DNA from: Limnohabitans sp. Rim47
GTDB lineage: Bacteria; Pseudomonadota; Gammaproteobacteria; Burkholderiales; Burkholderiaceae_C
Direction of reading: 5' to 3'
Length of the DNA stretch: 64,000 nt
NCBI RefSeq assembly: GCF_001517545.1
Contig: NZ_FBYA01000001.1
Span: 652,929-716,928 of the forward strand
Made by a program: the position numbers and the translations under genes. Within the stretch, counting starts at the first letter, position 1. Each line of letters begins with the position of its first letter. Shown in pieces: positions 8,642 to 17,800 of this stretch. The notes under the pieces were generated by a model. That model had not been told where the DNA came from and searched no databases. It saw only the letters and a list, made by a program, of their open reading frames with translations.

Positions 8642-9382
8642 TCAGACGCGGCGGAATACCAAGTCCCACACGCCATGGCCCAACTTGAGGCCCCGGTTTT
8701 CAAATTTGGTCAGGGGCCTGTAGTCGGGTTTGGTGGCAAAGCCGTTTGCTGCATCGCTGGTGTTTACCAACAAAGGTTCTGCACAGAGCACGCCCATCAT
8801 TTGCTCAGAGTAAGGCTGCCAGTCGGTGGCCAGGTGCAGGTAGCCCCCGGGCTTGATGTGCTGTGCCAAGCGATGGATGAAGGACGACTGGATCAGGCGG
8901 CGCTTGTGATGGCGGCTTTTGTGCCAAGGGTCCGGAAAGAAAATATGCACACCGTCCAGGCTGTCCGTGCCCAGCATGTTGTCCATGACCTCAATCGCGT
9001 CGTGCTGCACGATGCGGATGTTGCCAATGTGCTCTTCGCCGCAGCGTTTGAGCAGGGCGCCCACACCCGGCTCATGCACTTCGCAGCACAAAAAATTGTC
9101 GTTGGGGCGCACCTGCGCGATCTTGGCTGTGGCGTCGCCCATGCCGAAACCGATTTCAAGAATCAGCGGGGCACTGCGCCCAAACGCGGCCGGCACGTCC
9201 AGACGTTCGGCGCTGTAAGGGATCAAAAAATGCGGTCCGAATTGCTCAAACGCCCTGACTTGCCCAGAACCCATGCGCCCGGCACGCAGCACATAGGTCT
9301 TGATGGTGCGCATGAAGGGAGCGTCTTTGGCTTGTGTGGCGTCGATGGCCGGGGCGTTCGTGGTGTCTTCAGGCGTCGTCAT
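8642..9382 (-). CDS. trmB: tRNA (guanine-46-N7)-methyltransferase
   Basis: A 246-residue SAM-dependent enzyme making m7G46 in the tRNA variable loop. The SAM motif LILEIGFGMGDA, the family segment HIFFPDPWHKSRHHKRRLIQ and the C-terminal THW-like ATDWQPYSEQMM are all present. The ATG at 9382 (MTTPEDTT) is preferred; the reading frame stays open far upstream but that stretch overlaps gluQ and resembles no TrmB. It is the first gene of a pair with the pseudouridine synthase, so two RNA-modifying enzymes share a transcript. Confidence 0.93.
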   Translation of the reverse strand: MTTPEDTTNAPAIDATQAKDAPFMRTIKTYVLRAGRMGSGQVRAFEQFGPHFLIPYSAERLDVPAAFGRSAPLILEIGFGMGDATAKIAQVRPNDNFLCCEVHEPGVGALLKRCGEEHIGNIRIVQHDAIEVMDNMLGTDSLDGVHIFFPDPWHKSRHHKRRLIQSSFIHRLAQHIKPGGYLHLATDWQPYSEQMMGVLCAEPLLVNTSDAANGFATKPDYRPLTKFENRGLKLGHGVWDLVFRRV

Positions 9383-9480
9383 GAGGGGCAGGGTGAGTAA
9401 GCAAACCCGGTGATTATCGCGGTTCCCAAAGCGGCCATTGGCTGGCCCGGCGCGCCTGCCTGGCTGTGGGCATCGAAGCA

Positions 9481-10422
9481 TCAACTCAGGCTGTTGCTTG
9501 ACCGCCAGACCTGTACCCACTGTGCCAAGGCCTGTGTGATGGCCGTTTTGTCGCCAACGGCAGGCAGCCCTAGCACTTGCGCTGCTGCATTCAGTGCGGT
9601 CAGTGGCACGCGCAAATCCAGCGCCAGTGCCCCGTTTTGTTTGCTGAGCTTTTCGCCATTGGCACCCAGCACCAAAGGTGTGTGCAAGTATTGCGGCGTG
9701 GGCAGGCCCAAGGCGCGTTGCAGCAAGATTTGTCGCACGGTGTTGTCGGCCAGGTCTTCCCCGCGCACCACGTGGGTGATGCCTTGTTCTGCATCGTCCA
9801 CCACGACTGCCATTTGGTAGGCCCACAGGCCATCGGCGCGGCGAAGCACAAAGTCGCCCACTTCTGTGAGCACGTTTTGTTGTTGTGGCCCCAAACGCCG
9901 GTCTTGCCAGCGCGTGACTTCGGGCAAGTCGAGCGCGGTTTGCACGGCGCGCACATTCAAACGCCAAGCCCTGGCAGGTTTGCCGTTCAGCCCCTCGCGG
10001 CATGTACCGGGGTATATCGCAGCTTGGTGGCGTGCCGCAGACGGGGCTTGTGAGGCTTCGATAGCGGCCTCGATGTCTTTGCGCGAACAGCCGCAGGGAT
10101 AGGCCCAACCTTGGGTCACCAGGGTGTCAAGCGCTTGTTGGTAGACGTGTGCACGCTTGCTTTGCCGCCATACGAGACCGAATGGATTTTGAGCATCGGC
10201 ACCGAGGCCATCGGGCACCAATCCACAAACGCTCAGCTGTTGCAGGATGGCCGCATCGGCCTGCGGCACGCAGCGCGGGGTGTCCACGTCTTCGATGCGC
10301 ACGCACCATTGCCCACTGTGGGCGCGAGCATCCAGCCAACTGGCCAGTGCCGCCACCAGCGAGCCCGCATGCAAAAGGCCGGTTGGCGAAGGCGCAAACC
10401 GGCCTGTATACCGCACTGTCAT
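9481..10422 (-). CDS. gluQ: Glutamyl-Q tRNA(Asp) synthetase
   Basis: A 313-residue truncated paralogue of glutamyl-tRNA synthetase without the anticodon-binding domain. It attaches glutamate to queuosine at position 34 of tRNA-Asp. The HIGH-like segment FAPSPTGLLHAG lies at residues 8-19, a zinc-type CGCSRKDIE follows, and a KMSKS-like EKLSKQNG is near residue 258. Its length and lack of a C-terminal domain separate it from GltX. It starts at the ATG at 10422, eight bases after the FAD oxidoreductase stop, so the two are likely co-transcribed. A C-terminal helix ending WRSSNSLS closes the protein. Confidence 0.93.
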   Translation of the reverse strand: MTVRYTGRFAPSPTGLLHAGSLVAALASWLDARAHSGQWCVRIEDVDTPRCVPQADAAILQQLSVCGLVPDGLGADAQNPFGLVWRQSKRAHVYQQALDTLVTQGWAYPCGCSRKDIEAAIEASQAPSAARHQAAIYPGTCREGLNGKPARAWRLNVRAVQTALDLPEVTRWQDRRLGPQQQNVLTEVGDFVLRRADGLWAYQMAVVVDDAEQGITHVVRGEDLADNTVRQILLQRALGLPTPQYLHTPLVLGANGEKLSKQNGALALDLRVPLTALNAAAQVLGLPAVGDKTAITQALAQWVQVWRSSNSLS

Positions 10423-10430
10423 GCGATGGG

Positions 10431-11477
10431 TCAGCGTTTTTTGAGTACCGCCAAGGCCAACTCCAGGCCCGAGACAAACGCGTCTTCGGCCCGGTGGCCC
10501 AGGCACCAGTCGCCGCACAGGCCAATCCCTTGGTCTTTTGACCACAGGTGGCTTTGGCCCAAAGGCTGGGCCGTTTTGGCGTACAGCCAGCGGTGCACCT
10601 CGGCGTGTGCCGGTGTGGCGCGGATGCCGGTGATTTCGGCAAAAGCCTTGATCAGCTTGCCGGTGATGCGCTCGGGCGTGTCATTGACGTGCTCTGCCGA
10701 CCAAGGGGCGCTGGCCTGCACCGTCCAGCGTTCGATGCGTTCGCGCCCGGGTTTGGACGATTCGCGCGCCATCCACGCGATGCGGTGGTGTGTGCTGCGG
10801 GCCGCGTTCCATTGGGGGCCAAGAGTGATCAAGTCGGGTTGCACGGCCTGAGGATAGGCCAGCATCAAGGTCCAGCAGGGGTCTACACGCACGCTGTCCA
10901 AGGGGGCAGCCAAGGTGCTGAGTCCTGAGGCGTTCAACAACGCGGCGGCTTGGGCGGGTGGTATGGCCAAAATGACTTTGTCAAAGCCGGCAAAGATGTG
11001 CTGACCGCCGTCTTCGGTTTCCGTCTGAAGTTGCCAGCCATTTTTCTTCAGTGGGTCGGCCATGATCTGGGTGACCCGGGTTTGCAGCTGCACATTGCCG
11101 TCTTCGACCAAGGGCGCAGCCCAGGCTTTGACCAAACCGTTCATGCCGGGTGTCGCCACCCAGTGGCGCTCGCCACCGGGCAAGCCCGCCTCGATCACGC
11201 GGCCATTGGGGTCGAGCACGCGCACGGCGTTGGCGCTCCAGGGTTTGCAGACGCCCGGGGCGGTGCCAATGGCCAGCTCAAAACGCGGGTCGCGTACGGT
11301 GAAGTATTGGGCTCCGTGGTCAAAGCTGCCAAACGCGCTGGCGCGGGTGGACATGCGCCCACCCAAGCCCCGGCTTTTCTCAAAAAGCGTGACGTTGTGA
11401 CCGGCTTGGCGCAGTGTGCGTGCGCAAGTCACGCCGGCCAGGCCGACTCCGATGATGGCGATGTGTTGTGTAGTCAT
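10431..11477 (-). CDS. NAD/FAD-dependent oxidoreductase, renalase-like
   Basis: A 348-residue flavoprotein. The N-terminus IAIIGVGLAGVTCARTLRQAGH is a dinucleotide-binding motif, and FEKSRGLGGRMSTR is the second conserved FAD contact of the amine-oxidase/renalase group. A C-terminal FAD motif (GIGLCGDWCLGHRAEDAFVSG) is also present. Bacterial renalases oxidise off-isomers of NAD(P)H; that role is possible but not shown by sequence alone. It precedes gluQ on the same strand. Gene-free 75 bases separate it from the LysR gene, with no clear signal in them. Confidence 0.82.
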   Translation of the reverse strand: MTTQHIAIIGVGLAGVTCARTLRQAGHNVTLFEKSRGLGGRMSTRASAFGSFDHGAQYFTVRDPRFELAIGTAPGVCKPWSANAVRVLDPNGRVIEAGLPGGERHWVATPGMNGLVKAWAAPLVEDGNVQLQTRVTQIMADPLKKNGWQLQTETEDGGQHIFAGFDKVILAIPPAQAAALLNASGLSTLAAPLDSVRVDPCWTLMLAYPQAVQPDLITLGPQWNAARSTHHRIAWMARESSKPGRERIERWTVQASAPWSAEHVNDTPERITGKLIKAFAEITGIRATPAHAEVHRWLYAKTAQPLGQSHLWSKDQGIGLCGDWCLGHRAEDAFVSGLELALAVLKKR

Positions 11478-11552
11478 GCAGCCACTTTAGCCGAGAAACG
11501 ACGACCGATGTTGACCGGGTGGGTTAGTACCAATGCACTTTTGCAATGCACT

Positions 11553-12491
11553 TCAGGCCGCATGCATCTTTTGCAACAAGGCCAAGCGCGTGGCGGGTTT
11601 GTCAAGCTGGGCGGTCCACCACAACAAGGCATGGCCAGCAGGGCTTAAGCGGCTGTCGCGCCATGCGGCGTGCACCAGGCTCAGACGCGATTGGTCGGTT
11701 TTTTTAAGCACCAGCAGGCCTTGTTTGACATAAGGCTCGGCCAGGTTTTGGGGCAAAAAGCCAGCCCCCAAACCGCGCAGTTGGGCTTGCAACTTGCTGG
11801 CCATATCGGGCACGGTGAAGACGTCTTGACCGCCTTGCAGCCCTACAGTCAGGCCGCTGCCGCGTTGCACCGAATCGGCCACAGCCACCATGCGGTACTG
11901 CACCAGCAGGGCATCGCTCAAGGGCTCGGCGGCGAGGGCCAAAGGGTGTTGTGGCGCTACGGCAAACACAAAAGGCACCTCGCCCAGCGCCATGTGCTGG
12001 ATATCTGCGGCCATGTGCTGCCCCAGCGCCACACCCAAAGCCAAGTCGGCTTGTCCCGAAGTCAAGGCCGCCATGGTGCCAGACAGGGTTTCGTGGCGAA
12101 TGCGCAAACGGGTCGGGCTGTTCAGGGTCAAAAAAGCTTCGCTCAAATCCATGACCACGCTGCGCGAGACGATGCTGTCCACCGCCACCGTCAGCACGGC
12201 TTCCCAACCGGTGGCCACGCGCTTGACGCGGTTGGCCACGGTGTCGATGTCTTGCAGCAAGCGGCCCGCTTCGCGCAGCAGCTCTTGGCCTGCGGCGGTG
12301 GGGCGTGCCTGGCGCGAACTGCGGTCGAACAGCAGCACATCCAAGGCGTCTTCGAGCTGGCGCACGCGGTAAGTCAGGGCGCTGGGCACCAGGTTGAGCT
12401 TGCGGGCGGCAGCGGCAAAACTGCCTTGCTCGTCGATGGTTTGCAGCATGAACAGGGCGTCGGGTGTGAGCCAATCTTTGGGACTTTGCAT
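11553..12491 (-). CDS. LysR-family transcriptional regulator
   Basis: A 312-residue LTTR: winged helix-turn-helix at about residues 10-65 (FAAAARKLNLVPSALTYRVRQLEDALDVLLFDRS) followed by a periplasmic-binding-like effector domain. The codon context VPSALTYRVRQLE matches the subgroup that sits next to pirin genes in Burkholderiales. It is divergent from the pirin gene, with 107 bases between the starts, and a TTCAAA-TAA-TTTGAA palindrome lies in that gap. It is therefore the probable regulator of pirin and flavodoxin. The effector is unknown. Confidence 0.9.
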   Translation of the reverse strand: MQSPKDWLTPDALFMLQTIDEQGSFAAAARKLNLVPSALTYRVRQLEDALDVLLFDRSSRQARPTAAGQELLREAGRLLQDIDTVANRVKRVATGWEAVLTVAVDSIVSRSVVMDLSEAFLTLNSPTRLRIRHETLSGTMAALTSGQADLALGVALGQHMAADIQHMALGEVPFVFAVAPQHPLALAAEPLSDALLVQYRMVAVADSVQRGSGLTVGLQGGQDVFTVPDMASKLQAQLRGLGAGFLPQNLAEPYVKQGLLVLKKTDQSRLSLVHAAWRDSRLSPAGHALLWWTAQLDKPATRLALLQKMHAA

Positions 12492-12507
12492 GTTGCTTGT
12501 ATTTTAT

Positions 12508-12522
12508 TTCAAATAATTTGAA
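12508..12522. promoter_or_regulatory. Candidate LysR box between the regulator and pirin
   Basis: TTCAAA (12508-12513) and TTTGAA (12517-12522) flank TAA. The element includes a T-N11-A pair (12509 and 12521), the LysR-family core. It lies 16 bases before the regulator start and 77 before the pirin start, the usual place for autoregulation and divergent activation. Confidence 0.6.
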
Positions 12523-12598
12523 TGATGGCGGCAAACCAATTGCACCCTACCCAGGGGTTCATTCTTTAAAGTTAGATGCAATTACTCAGGAAAAAACC

Positions 12599-13300
12599 AT
12601 GCTGACTTTGCGCAAATCCTCCGAACGCGGCTACGCCGACCATGGCTGGCTCAAGTCGTTTCACAGCTTTTCTTTTGCCAACTACATGGACCCGGCCCAC
12701 ATGGGCTGGGGCAATTTGCGCGTGATCAACGAAGACCGCATTGCCCCCGGCACCGGCTTTGGCACGCACGGTCACCGCGACATGGAAATCATCAGCTACG
12801 TGCTGTCGGGCAATCTGGCCCATCAGGACAGCATGGGCAACGTCAAGGGTATTCCGCCCGGTGATGTGCAGCGCATGAGCGCAGGCCGCGGTGTGCGCCA
12901 CAGTGAGTTCAACCACGCCGAGGGCGAGCAAACCCATTTTTTGCAGATCTGGATTGAGCCGAATGTGATGGGCATTGACCCCGGTTACGAGCAAAAAACC
13001 GTGCCTGAAGCCGCCAAACGCGGGCAGCTGGCGCTGGTGGCCGCCCCCGATTCGGGCGAATTTAGCGTCAAAATTCATGCCGATGCCCGCTTGTATGCAG
13101 GCTTGTTCGATGGCGCCGAGCATGCGAGCCTGGCCCTCAACCCCGCGCGCAAAGCCTATGTGTTTTTGGTGAGCGGCAGTTTGCAGGTCAACGGCCAGCC
13201 GCTTCAGACCGGCGATGCCGCTCTGCTGCAAGCTGAGTCTTCGTTGGCATTGTCCCAAGGCCAAAACGCCGAAGTGCTGGTGTTTGATCTGTGCGCCTGA
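12599..13300 (+). CDS. Pirin family protein
   Basis: A 233-residue bicupin. The metal ligands expected from pirin structures are all present: His57 and His59 in GTHGHRDMEI, His101 and Glu103 in GVRHSEFNHAEG. Some bacterial pirins dioxygenate quercetin or sense redox state; the substrate here is unknown. I chose the ATG at 12599 (MLTLRKSSERG); an earlier in-frame start would overlap the operator. The purine-rich CAGGAAAAAA precedes it. It sits divergent from a LysR gene and upstream of a flavodoxin-type protein, a common stress-response neighbourhood in this group. Confidence 0.92.
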   Translation: MLTLRKSSERGYADHGWLKSFHSFSFANYMDPAHMGWGNLRVINEDRIAPGTGFGTHGHRDMEIISYVLSGNLAHQDSMGNVKGIPPGDVQRMSAGRGVRHSEFNHAEGEQTHFLQIWIEPNVMGIDPGYEQKTVPEAAKRGQLALVAAPDSGEFSVKIHADARLYAGLFDGAEHASLALNPARKAYVFLVSGSLQVNGQPLQTGDAALLQAESSLALSQGQNAEVLVFDLCA

Positions 13301-13322
13301 CACACAGCATGCCGCAAGCTTT

Positions 13323-13386
13323 TTGCCGTTCCCGCGCAGGCGGCAACCCAATCCCCCGTCATTCCCGCGCAGGCGGGAATCCATTT
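13323..13386. repeat. Two copies of a short palindromic repeat
   Basis: The full copy at 13357-13386 reads CGTCATTCCCGCG with stem ATTCCCGC (13361-13368) and GCGGGAAT (13373-13380). A diverged copy at 13323-13346 keeps the TTCCCGCGCAGG core but has compensating arms TTGCCG and CGGCAA. This resembles the dispersed 'GTCATTCCCGCG..GCGGGAATCC' element known from many proteobacterial genomes, and is probably a REP- or MITE-type sequence. It lies between pirin and flavodoxin genes. Confidence 0.75.
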
Positions 13387-13422
13387 CCCTTCTCTGTGTT
13401 CTTTTTTTAAGGAGTCTTTCTC

Positions 13423-13956
13423 ATGGCTAAAACCGTTGTTGTTTTCCATTCTGGCTACGGCCACACCCAGCGCGTGGCCCAATTTGTGGCCCAAGGCGCC
13501 AATGCCCAATCGATCACCATTGATGCCGACGGCAACATCACCGAGGCCGACTGGGCCGCGCTGGACGCCGCTGATGCCATCATCTTTGGCTCGCCCACCT
13601 ACATGGGCATGGCCTCATGGCAGTTCAAGAAGTTTGCCGACGCCACTTCCAAGCGCTGGTTCACCAGCGCCTGGAAAGACAAAGTCGCTGGCGGCTTCAC
13701 CATCTCGGCCAGCCCCAGCGGCGACAAACTGTCGACCATCCAGTACTTCATCACACTGGCCATGCAGCAAGGCATGGTGTGGGTCGGCCAGCCCGCCATG
13801 AACGACGGCACCATCAACCGCATCGGCTCCAACTCCGGTGTGATGGCACAAGTGGGCCCCACCAGCCCCGCCGAAGACATTCCTCAAGGCGATTTGGACA
13901 CCGCCAAAGCCTATGGCGAGCGCGTGGCCGCTGTGGCCGCCAAACTGCGCGGCTGA
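13423..13956 (+). CDS. Flavodoxin family protein (WrbA/NAD(P)H-quinone reductase type)
   Basis: A 177-residue flavodoxin-fold protein. FHSGYGHTQRVAQFV (about residues 8-22) is the FMN phosphate loop and FGSPTYMGMASWQFKKF the second FMN contact, as in WrbA-like quinone reductases. It is shorter than WrbA (about 200), so I give no symbol. A strong AAGGAG site lies upstream of the ATG. Co-location with pirin and the LysR regulator suggests a joint response to quinones or oxidative stress. A strong terminator follows. Confidence 0.87.
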   Translation: MAKTVVVFHSGYGHTQRVAQFVAQGANAQSITIDADGNITEADWAALDAADAIIFGSPTYMGMASWQFKKFADATSKRWFTSAWKDKVAGGFTISASPSGDKLSTIQYFITLAMQQGMVWVGQPAMNDGTINRIGSNSGVMAQVGPTSPAEDIPQGDLDTAKAYGERVAAVAAKLRG

Positions 13957-13980
13957 TCCTTGGGCTAAAGCCCATCCAAA

Positions 13981-14014
13981 AGCCAGGACGGTGCCCATCG
14001 TCCTGGCTTTTTTT
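13981..14014 (+). terminator. Strong intrinsic terminator after the flavodoxin gene
   Basis: AGCCAGGACG (13981-13990) pairs perfectly with CGTCCTGGCT (13999-14008), followed by six T. It closes the pirin-flavodoxin unit. Confidence 0.9.
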
Positions 14015-14070
14015 CGACCGGTATCGCCCTGAGACACCAACCTAGGCCCGGCACTTGCTAGGATGACGGC

Positions 14071-14766
14071 ATGAAAATCATCTCGATGTTGCCCTGGGCC
14101 GATTGGTTGGCCCTGTTTTCTTTTTTTGCGTTGTGGGTAGGTTACGCCTGGATCGCCAAGGTCCGTGGCTTGCGTGACCAGAGCCTGATCGCCACCACCA
14201 ACCGCTATCGCCAGTTGTGGATGATGCAGGCCACGGGCCGCGATCCGCGCATGCTCGATGGCCTGATCACGCAAAACCTCTCGCAAACGCCAGCTTTCTT
14301 TTCGTCCACCAGCATCATCATCATCGGTGGTCTGTTTGCGCTGTTGGGCACCACCGACAAAGCGGCCGAATTGGTGCGCGAAATCCCGTTTGCCCAGCCC
14401 ACCCCCATGCTGGTGTTCGAGTTCAAGATCTTGGTGCTGGTGGGCATCTTTGTGTATGCCTTTTTCCGCTTTTCGTGGTCAATGCGTCAGTACACCTTTG
14501 TGGCGCTGGTCATCGGTGCCATGCCCCCGCCTGAAGAGTTCATCGAAAAGCGCTTTGACCGCCAGCACTTTGCCGAACGCGCGGGCAACTTGGTCAGTGC
14601 GGCAGCCGAGACGTTCAACGATGGTTTGCGGGCCTATTACTTTTCTTTTGCCGCCATGGCCTGGTTTTTCTCACCTTTGGCGCTGGTCATGGGGACGGCC
14701 TTGGTGGTGCTGATCCTTTACGGGCGAGAGTTCAGGTCTGACGTGCTGCAGGTCCTGCGCGACTGA
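14071..14766 (+). CDS. DUF599 membrane protein
   Basis: A 231-residue integral membrane protein of the DUF599 family, whose function is unknown. Membrane segments are visible near residues 9-28 (WLALFSFFALWVGYAWIA), 77-91 (SIIIIGGLFALLG), 113-133 (FKILVLVGIFVYAFFRF) and 190-216 (FAAMAWFFSPLALVMGTALVVLILYG). A cytosolic RYRQLWMMQATGRDPRMLDGL segment follows the first helix. It has its own transcription unit, between a terminator and dnaE. Confidence 0.85.
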   Translation: MKIISMLPWADWLALFSFFALWVGYAWIAKVRGLRDQSLIATTNRYRQLWMMQATGRDPRMLDGLITQNLSQTPAFFSSTSIIIIGGLFALLGTTDKAAELVREIPFAQPTPMLVFEFKILVLVGIFVYAFFRFSWSMRQYTFVALVIGAMPPPEEFIEKRFDRQHFAERAGNLVSAAAETFNDGLRAYYFSFAAMAWFFSPLALVMGTALVVLILYGREFRSDVLQVLRD

Positions 14767-14850
14767 ATCTGCAAACCTTCGGACGCAGTGGCTGCCTCCC
14801 ACAGACAGGCCTACCTTTTGCCGCAGGGTGACCTCCTACAATGGCGGGCT

Positions 14851-17800
14851 ATGTTTGTTCACCTGCGCCTTCACACCGAATTTTCTGTCGTTGACTCCAC
14901 TTGCCGCATCGACGATGTGGTCAAGATCGCGGCCAAAGACGGTCAGCCTGCCTTGGCCATCACCGATCTGAACAACCTGTTTGGCGGGGTCAAGTTCTAC
15001 AAAGAAGGTCGGGGCAAGGGCGTCAAGCCCATCCTGGGTGCCGAAATCAACCTGGAAGGTTTGGGCGGTGATCTGGGGGCCATCAGCCGGGTGGTGGTGT
15101 TGGTGCAAAGTCACCAAGGCTATCTGAACATTTGCGAATTATTGGCCCGCGCATGGACCCAAAACGTGCTCAAAGGCGTGGCCGTGATCAAGCTGGTTTG
15201 GCTCAAAGAACTGTCTGAGGGCTTGATCTTGTTGTCGGGGGCGCAGGCTGGCCCGGTGGGGCAGGCCTTGGTGCAGGGCGACAGCGACAAAGCCGCCGAT
15301 GTGGCTTTGCAGTTGGGCTCGATTTTTCCGCACCGCTTTTATCTGGAACTGCAACGAGCGGGCCGCCCCGACGACGAACCGCAGGTGGTGGGCGCCGTGG
15401 CGCTGGCCGCCCGCTTGGGTTTGCCCGTGGTGGCCACGCACCCGGTGCAGTTTCACACCGCCGAAGACTACGAGGCCCACGAAGCCCGTGTGTGCATCTC
15501 GGAAGGCGAAATCTTGGCCAACCAGCGCCGGGTACGCCGTTTCACCCGCGAGCAATACTTCAAATCCGCAGCGCAAATGTGTGCGTTGTTTGCCGATGTG
15601 CCCAGCGCCATCGCCAACACGCTGGAGATCGCCAAGCGCTGCAACCTGACCTTGGTGCTGGGCAAGCCACAGTTGCCCAACTTCCCGATTCCGCCTGTGA
15701 ATGGCGTGGTCATGTCCGTGGACGACTACTTTCGCCACGTTTCGCATGAAGGGCTGGAAGCCCGCCTGCTGCATCTGTACCCCAACGAAACCAAACGCAA
15801 CGAAGAACGCCCGCGTTATGTGGAGCGCCTGGAGTTCGAGCTGAACACCATCTTGAAGATGGGTTTCCCGGGCTACTTCTTGATCGTGGGTGACTTCATT
15901 CAGTGGGCCAAGGCCAATGGTTGTCCTGTCGGCCCGGGCCGGGGCTCGGGTGCCGGCTCGCTGGTGGCCTATGCGCTCAAGATCACCGATCTCGATCCAC
16001 TGCAATACAACCTGCTGTTCGAGCGATTTTTGAACCCCGAGCGGGTGTCGATGCCTGACTTCGATATTGACTTTTGCCAGGGCAACCGCGACCGGGTGAT
16101 CGACTATGTGAAAGACAAATACGGGCGTGACGCGGTCAGCCAGATTGCCACTTTCGGCACCATGGCCGCGCGTGCGGCGATTCGCGACGTGGGCCGTGTG
16201 CTGGACATGAGCTACATGTTTTGCGATGGCATCAGCAAGCTGATTCCCAACAAGCCGGGCATGTCAGTCACGCTGCAATACCCGCCCGCCACGCCCAAAG
16301 AGGGCGACAAGAACAACTACGCCATCGCCATGGAGCCCATCCTGGCTGAACGCATCGAGCGCGAAGAAGATGTGAAGACGCTCATCGAGCTGGCCCAAAA
16401 GCTCGAAGGCATGACGCGCAACATCGGCATGCACGCCGGGGGTGTCTTGATCGCGCCGGGCAAGTTGACCGACTTTTGCCCGCTTTACCAGCAGCCCGGC
16501 AGCGAATCGGCGGTGAGCCAGTACGACAAAGACGACGTGGAGGCCGCAGGCCTGGTGAAGTTCGACTTCTTGGGCTTGGCCACGCTGACGATCTTGGAGA
16601 TCGCCCGCGAGTTCATCATGAAGCGGCACAAGGGTCAGGAGAGCTTCGCCTTTGAAAATATCCCGCTCGACGACACACCCACCTACAAACTTTTCTCGGA
16701 CGGTAAGACCGAAGCCGTGTTCCAGTTTGAAAGCCGTGGCATGCAGGGCATGTTGCGCGATGCCCGGCCCAGCCGCCTGGAAGACCTGATTGCGCTGAAC
16801 GCGCTGTACCGTCCAGGCCCCATGGACCTGATCCCCAGCTTTGTGGCGCGCAAGCACGGGCGTGAGGTCATTGAGTACCCGCACCCGCTGGTGGCCGAGA
16901 TGCTGAGTGAGACCTACGGCATCATGGTTTACCAAGAGCAGGTGATGCAGACCGCCCAGATTTTGGGTGGCTACAGCTTGGGTGGTGCGGACATGCTGCG
17001 CCGGGCCATGGGCAAGAAGAAGGCCGAAGAAATGGCCGAGCACCGCGCCATCTTTCGTGCGGGTGCGGCCAAGAACGACATCACCGAAGAAAAAGCCGAC
17101 GAGGTTTTTGACTTGATGGAAAAGTTCGCGGGCTATGGCTTCAACAAGTCACACGCTGCCGCTTACTCTTTGTTGGCGTACCACACAGGCTGGCTCAAGG
17201 TGCACTACACCGCTGAGTTCTTCTGCGCCAACATGACGGTAGAAATGGACGACACCGACAAGCTCAAGGTGCTTTATGAAGACGCGGTCAAGTTCGGCAT
17301 CACCTTTGATCCGCCGGACGTGAATCGGGGTACACACCGGTTTGAACCCGTCACCGACAAGGTGATTCGCTATGGCCTGGGTGCCATCAAAGGCACAGGT
17401 CAGCAAGCGATCGACGCCATCGTGGCGGCCCGTACCGAGGGCGGCCCGTTCACCAGCCTTTTTGACTTTGCCGTGCGCGTGGACCGCACCCGCATCAACA
17501 AACGCACGGTGGACGCACTCATCAAAGCCGGTGCCTTTGATTCGCTGCACATGAACCGCGCCGCCTTGTCGGCCAGCGTCGACCGGGCGTTCGAGTTCTC
17601 CAGTGCCACCACGGCCAACGCCAACCAAGGCGGCCTGTTTGACATGCTGGGCGATGACTCGCACGGCTCCAGCACGCAAGAGCCCGACCTGGTCGAAGTC
17701 ATGCCCTGGGGCATCAAGGAACGCCTGCTGCTCGAGAAAACCGCTGTGGGCTTCTTCCTGTCGGGCCATTTGTTTGATGCAGTGGAACGCGAGGTGCGCC

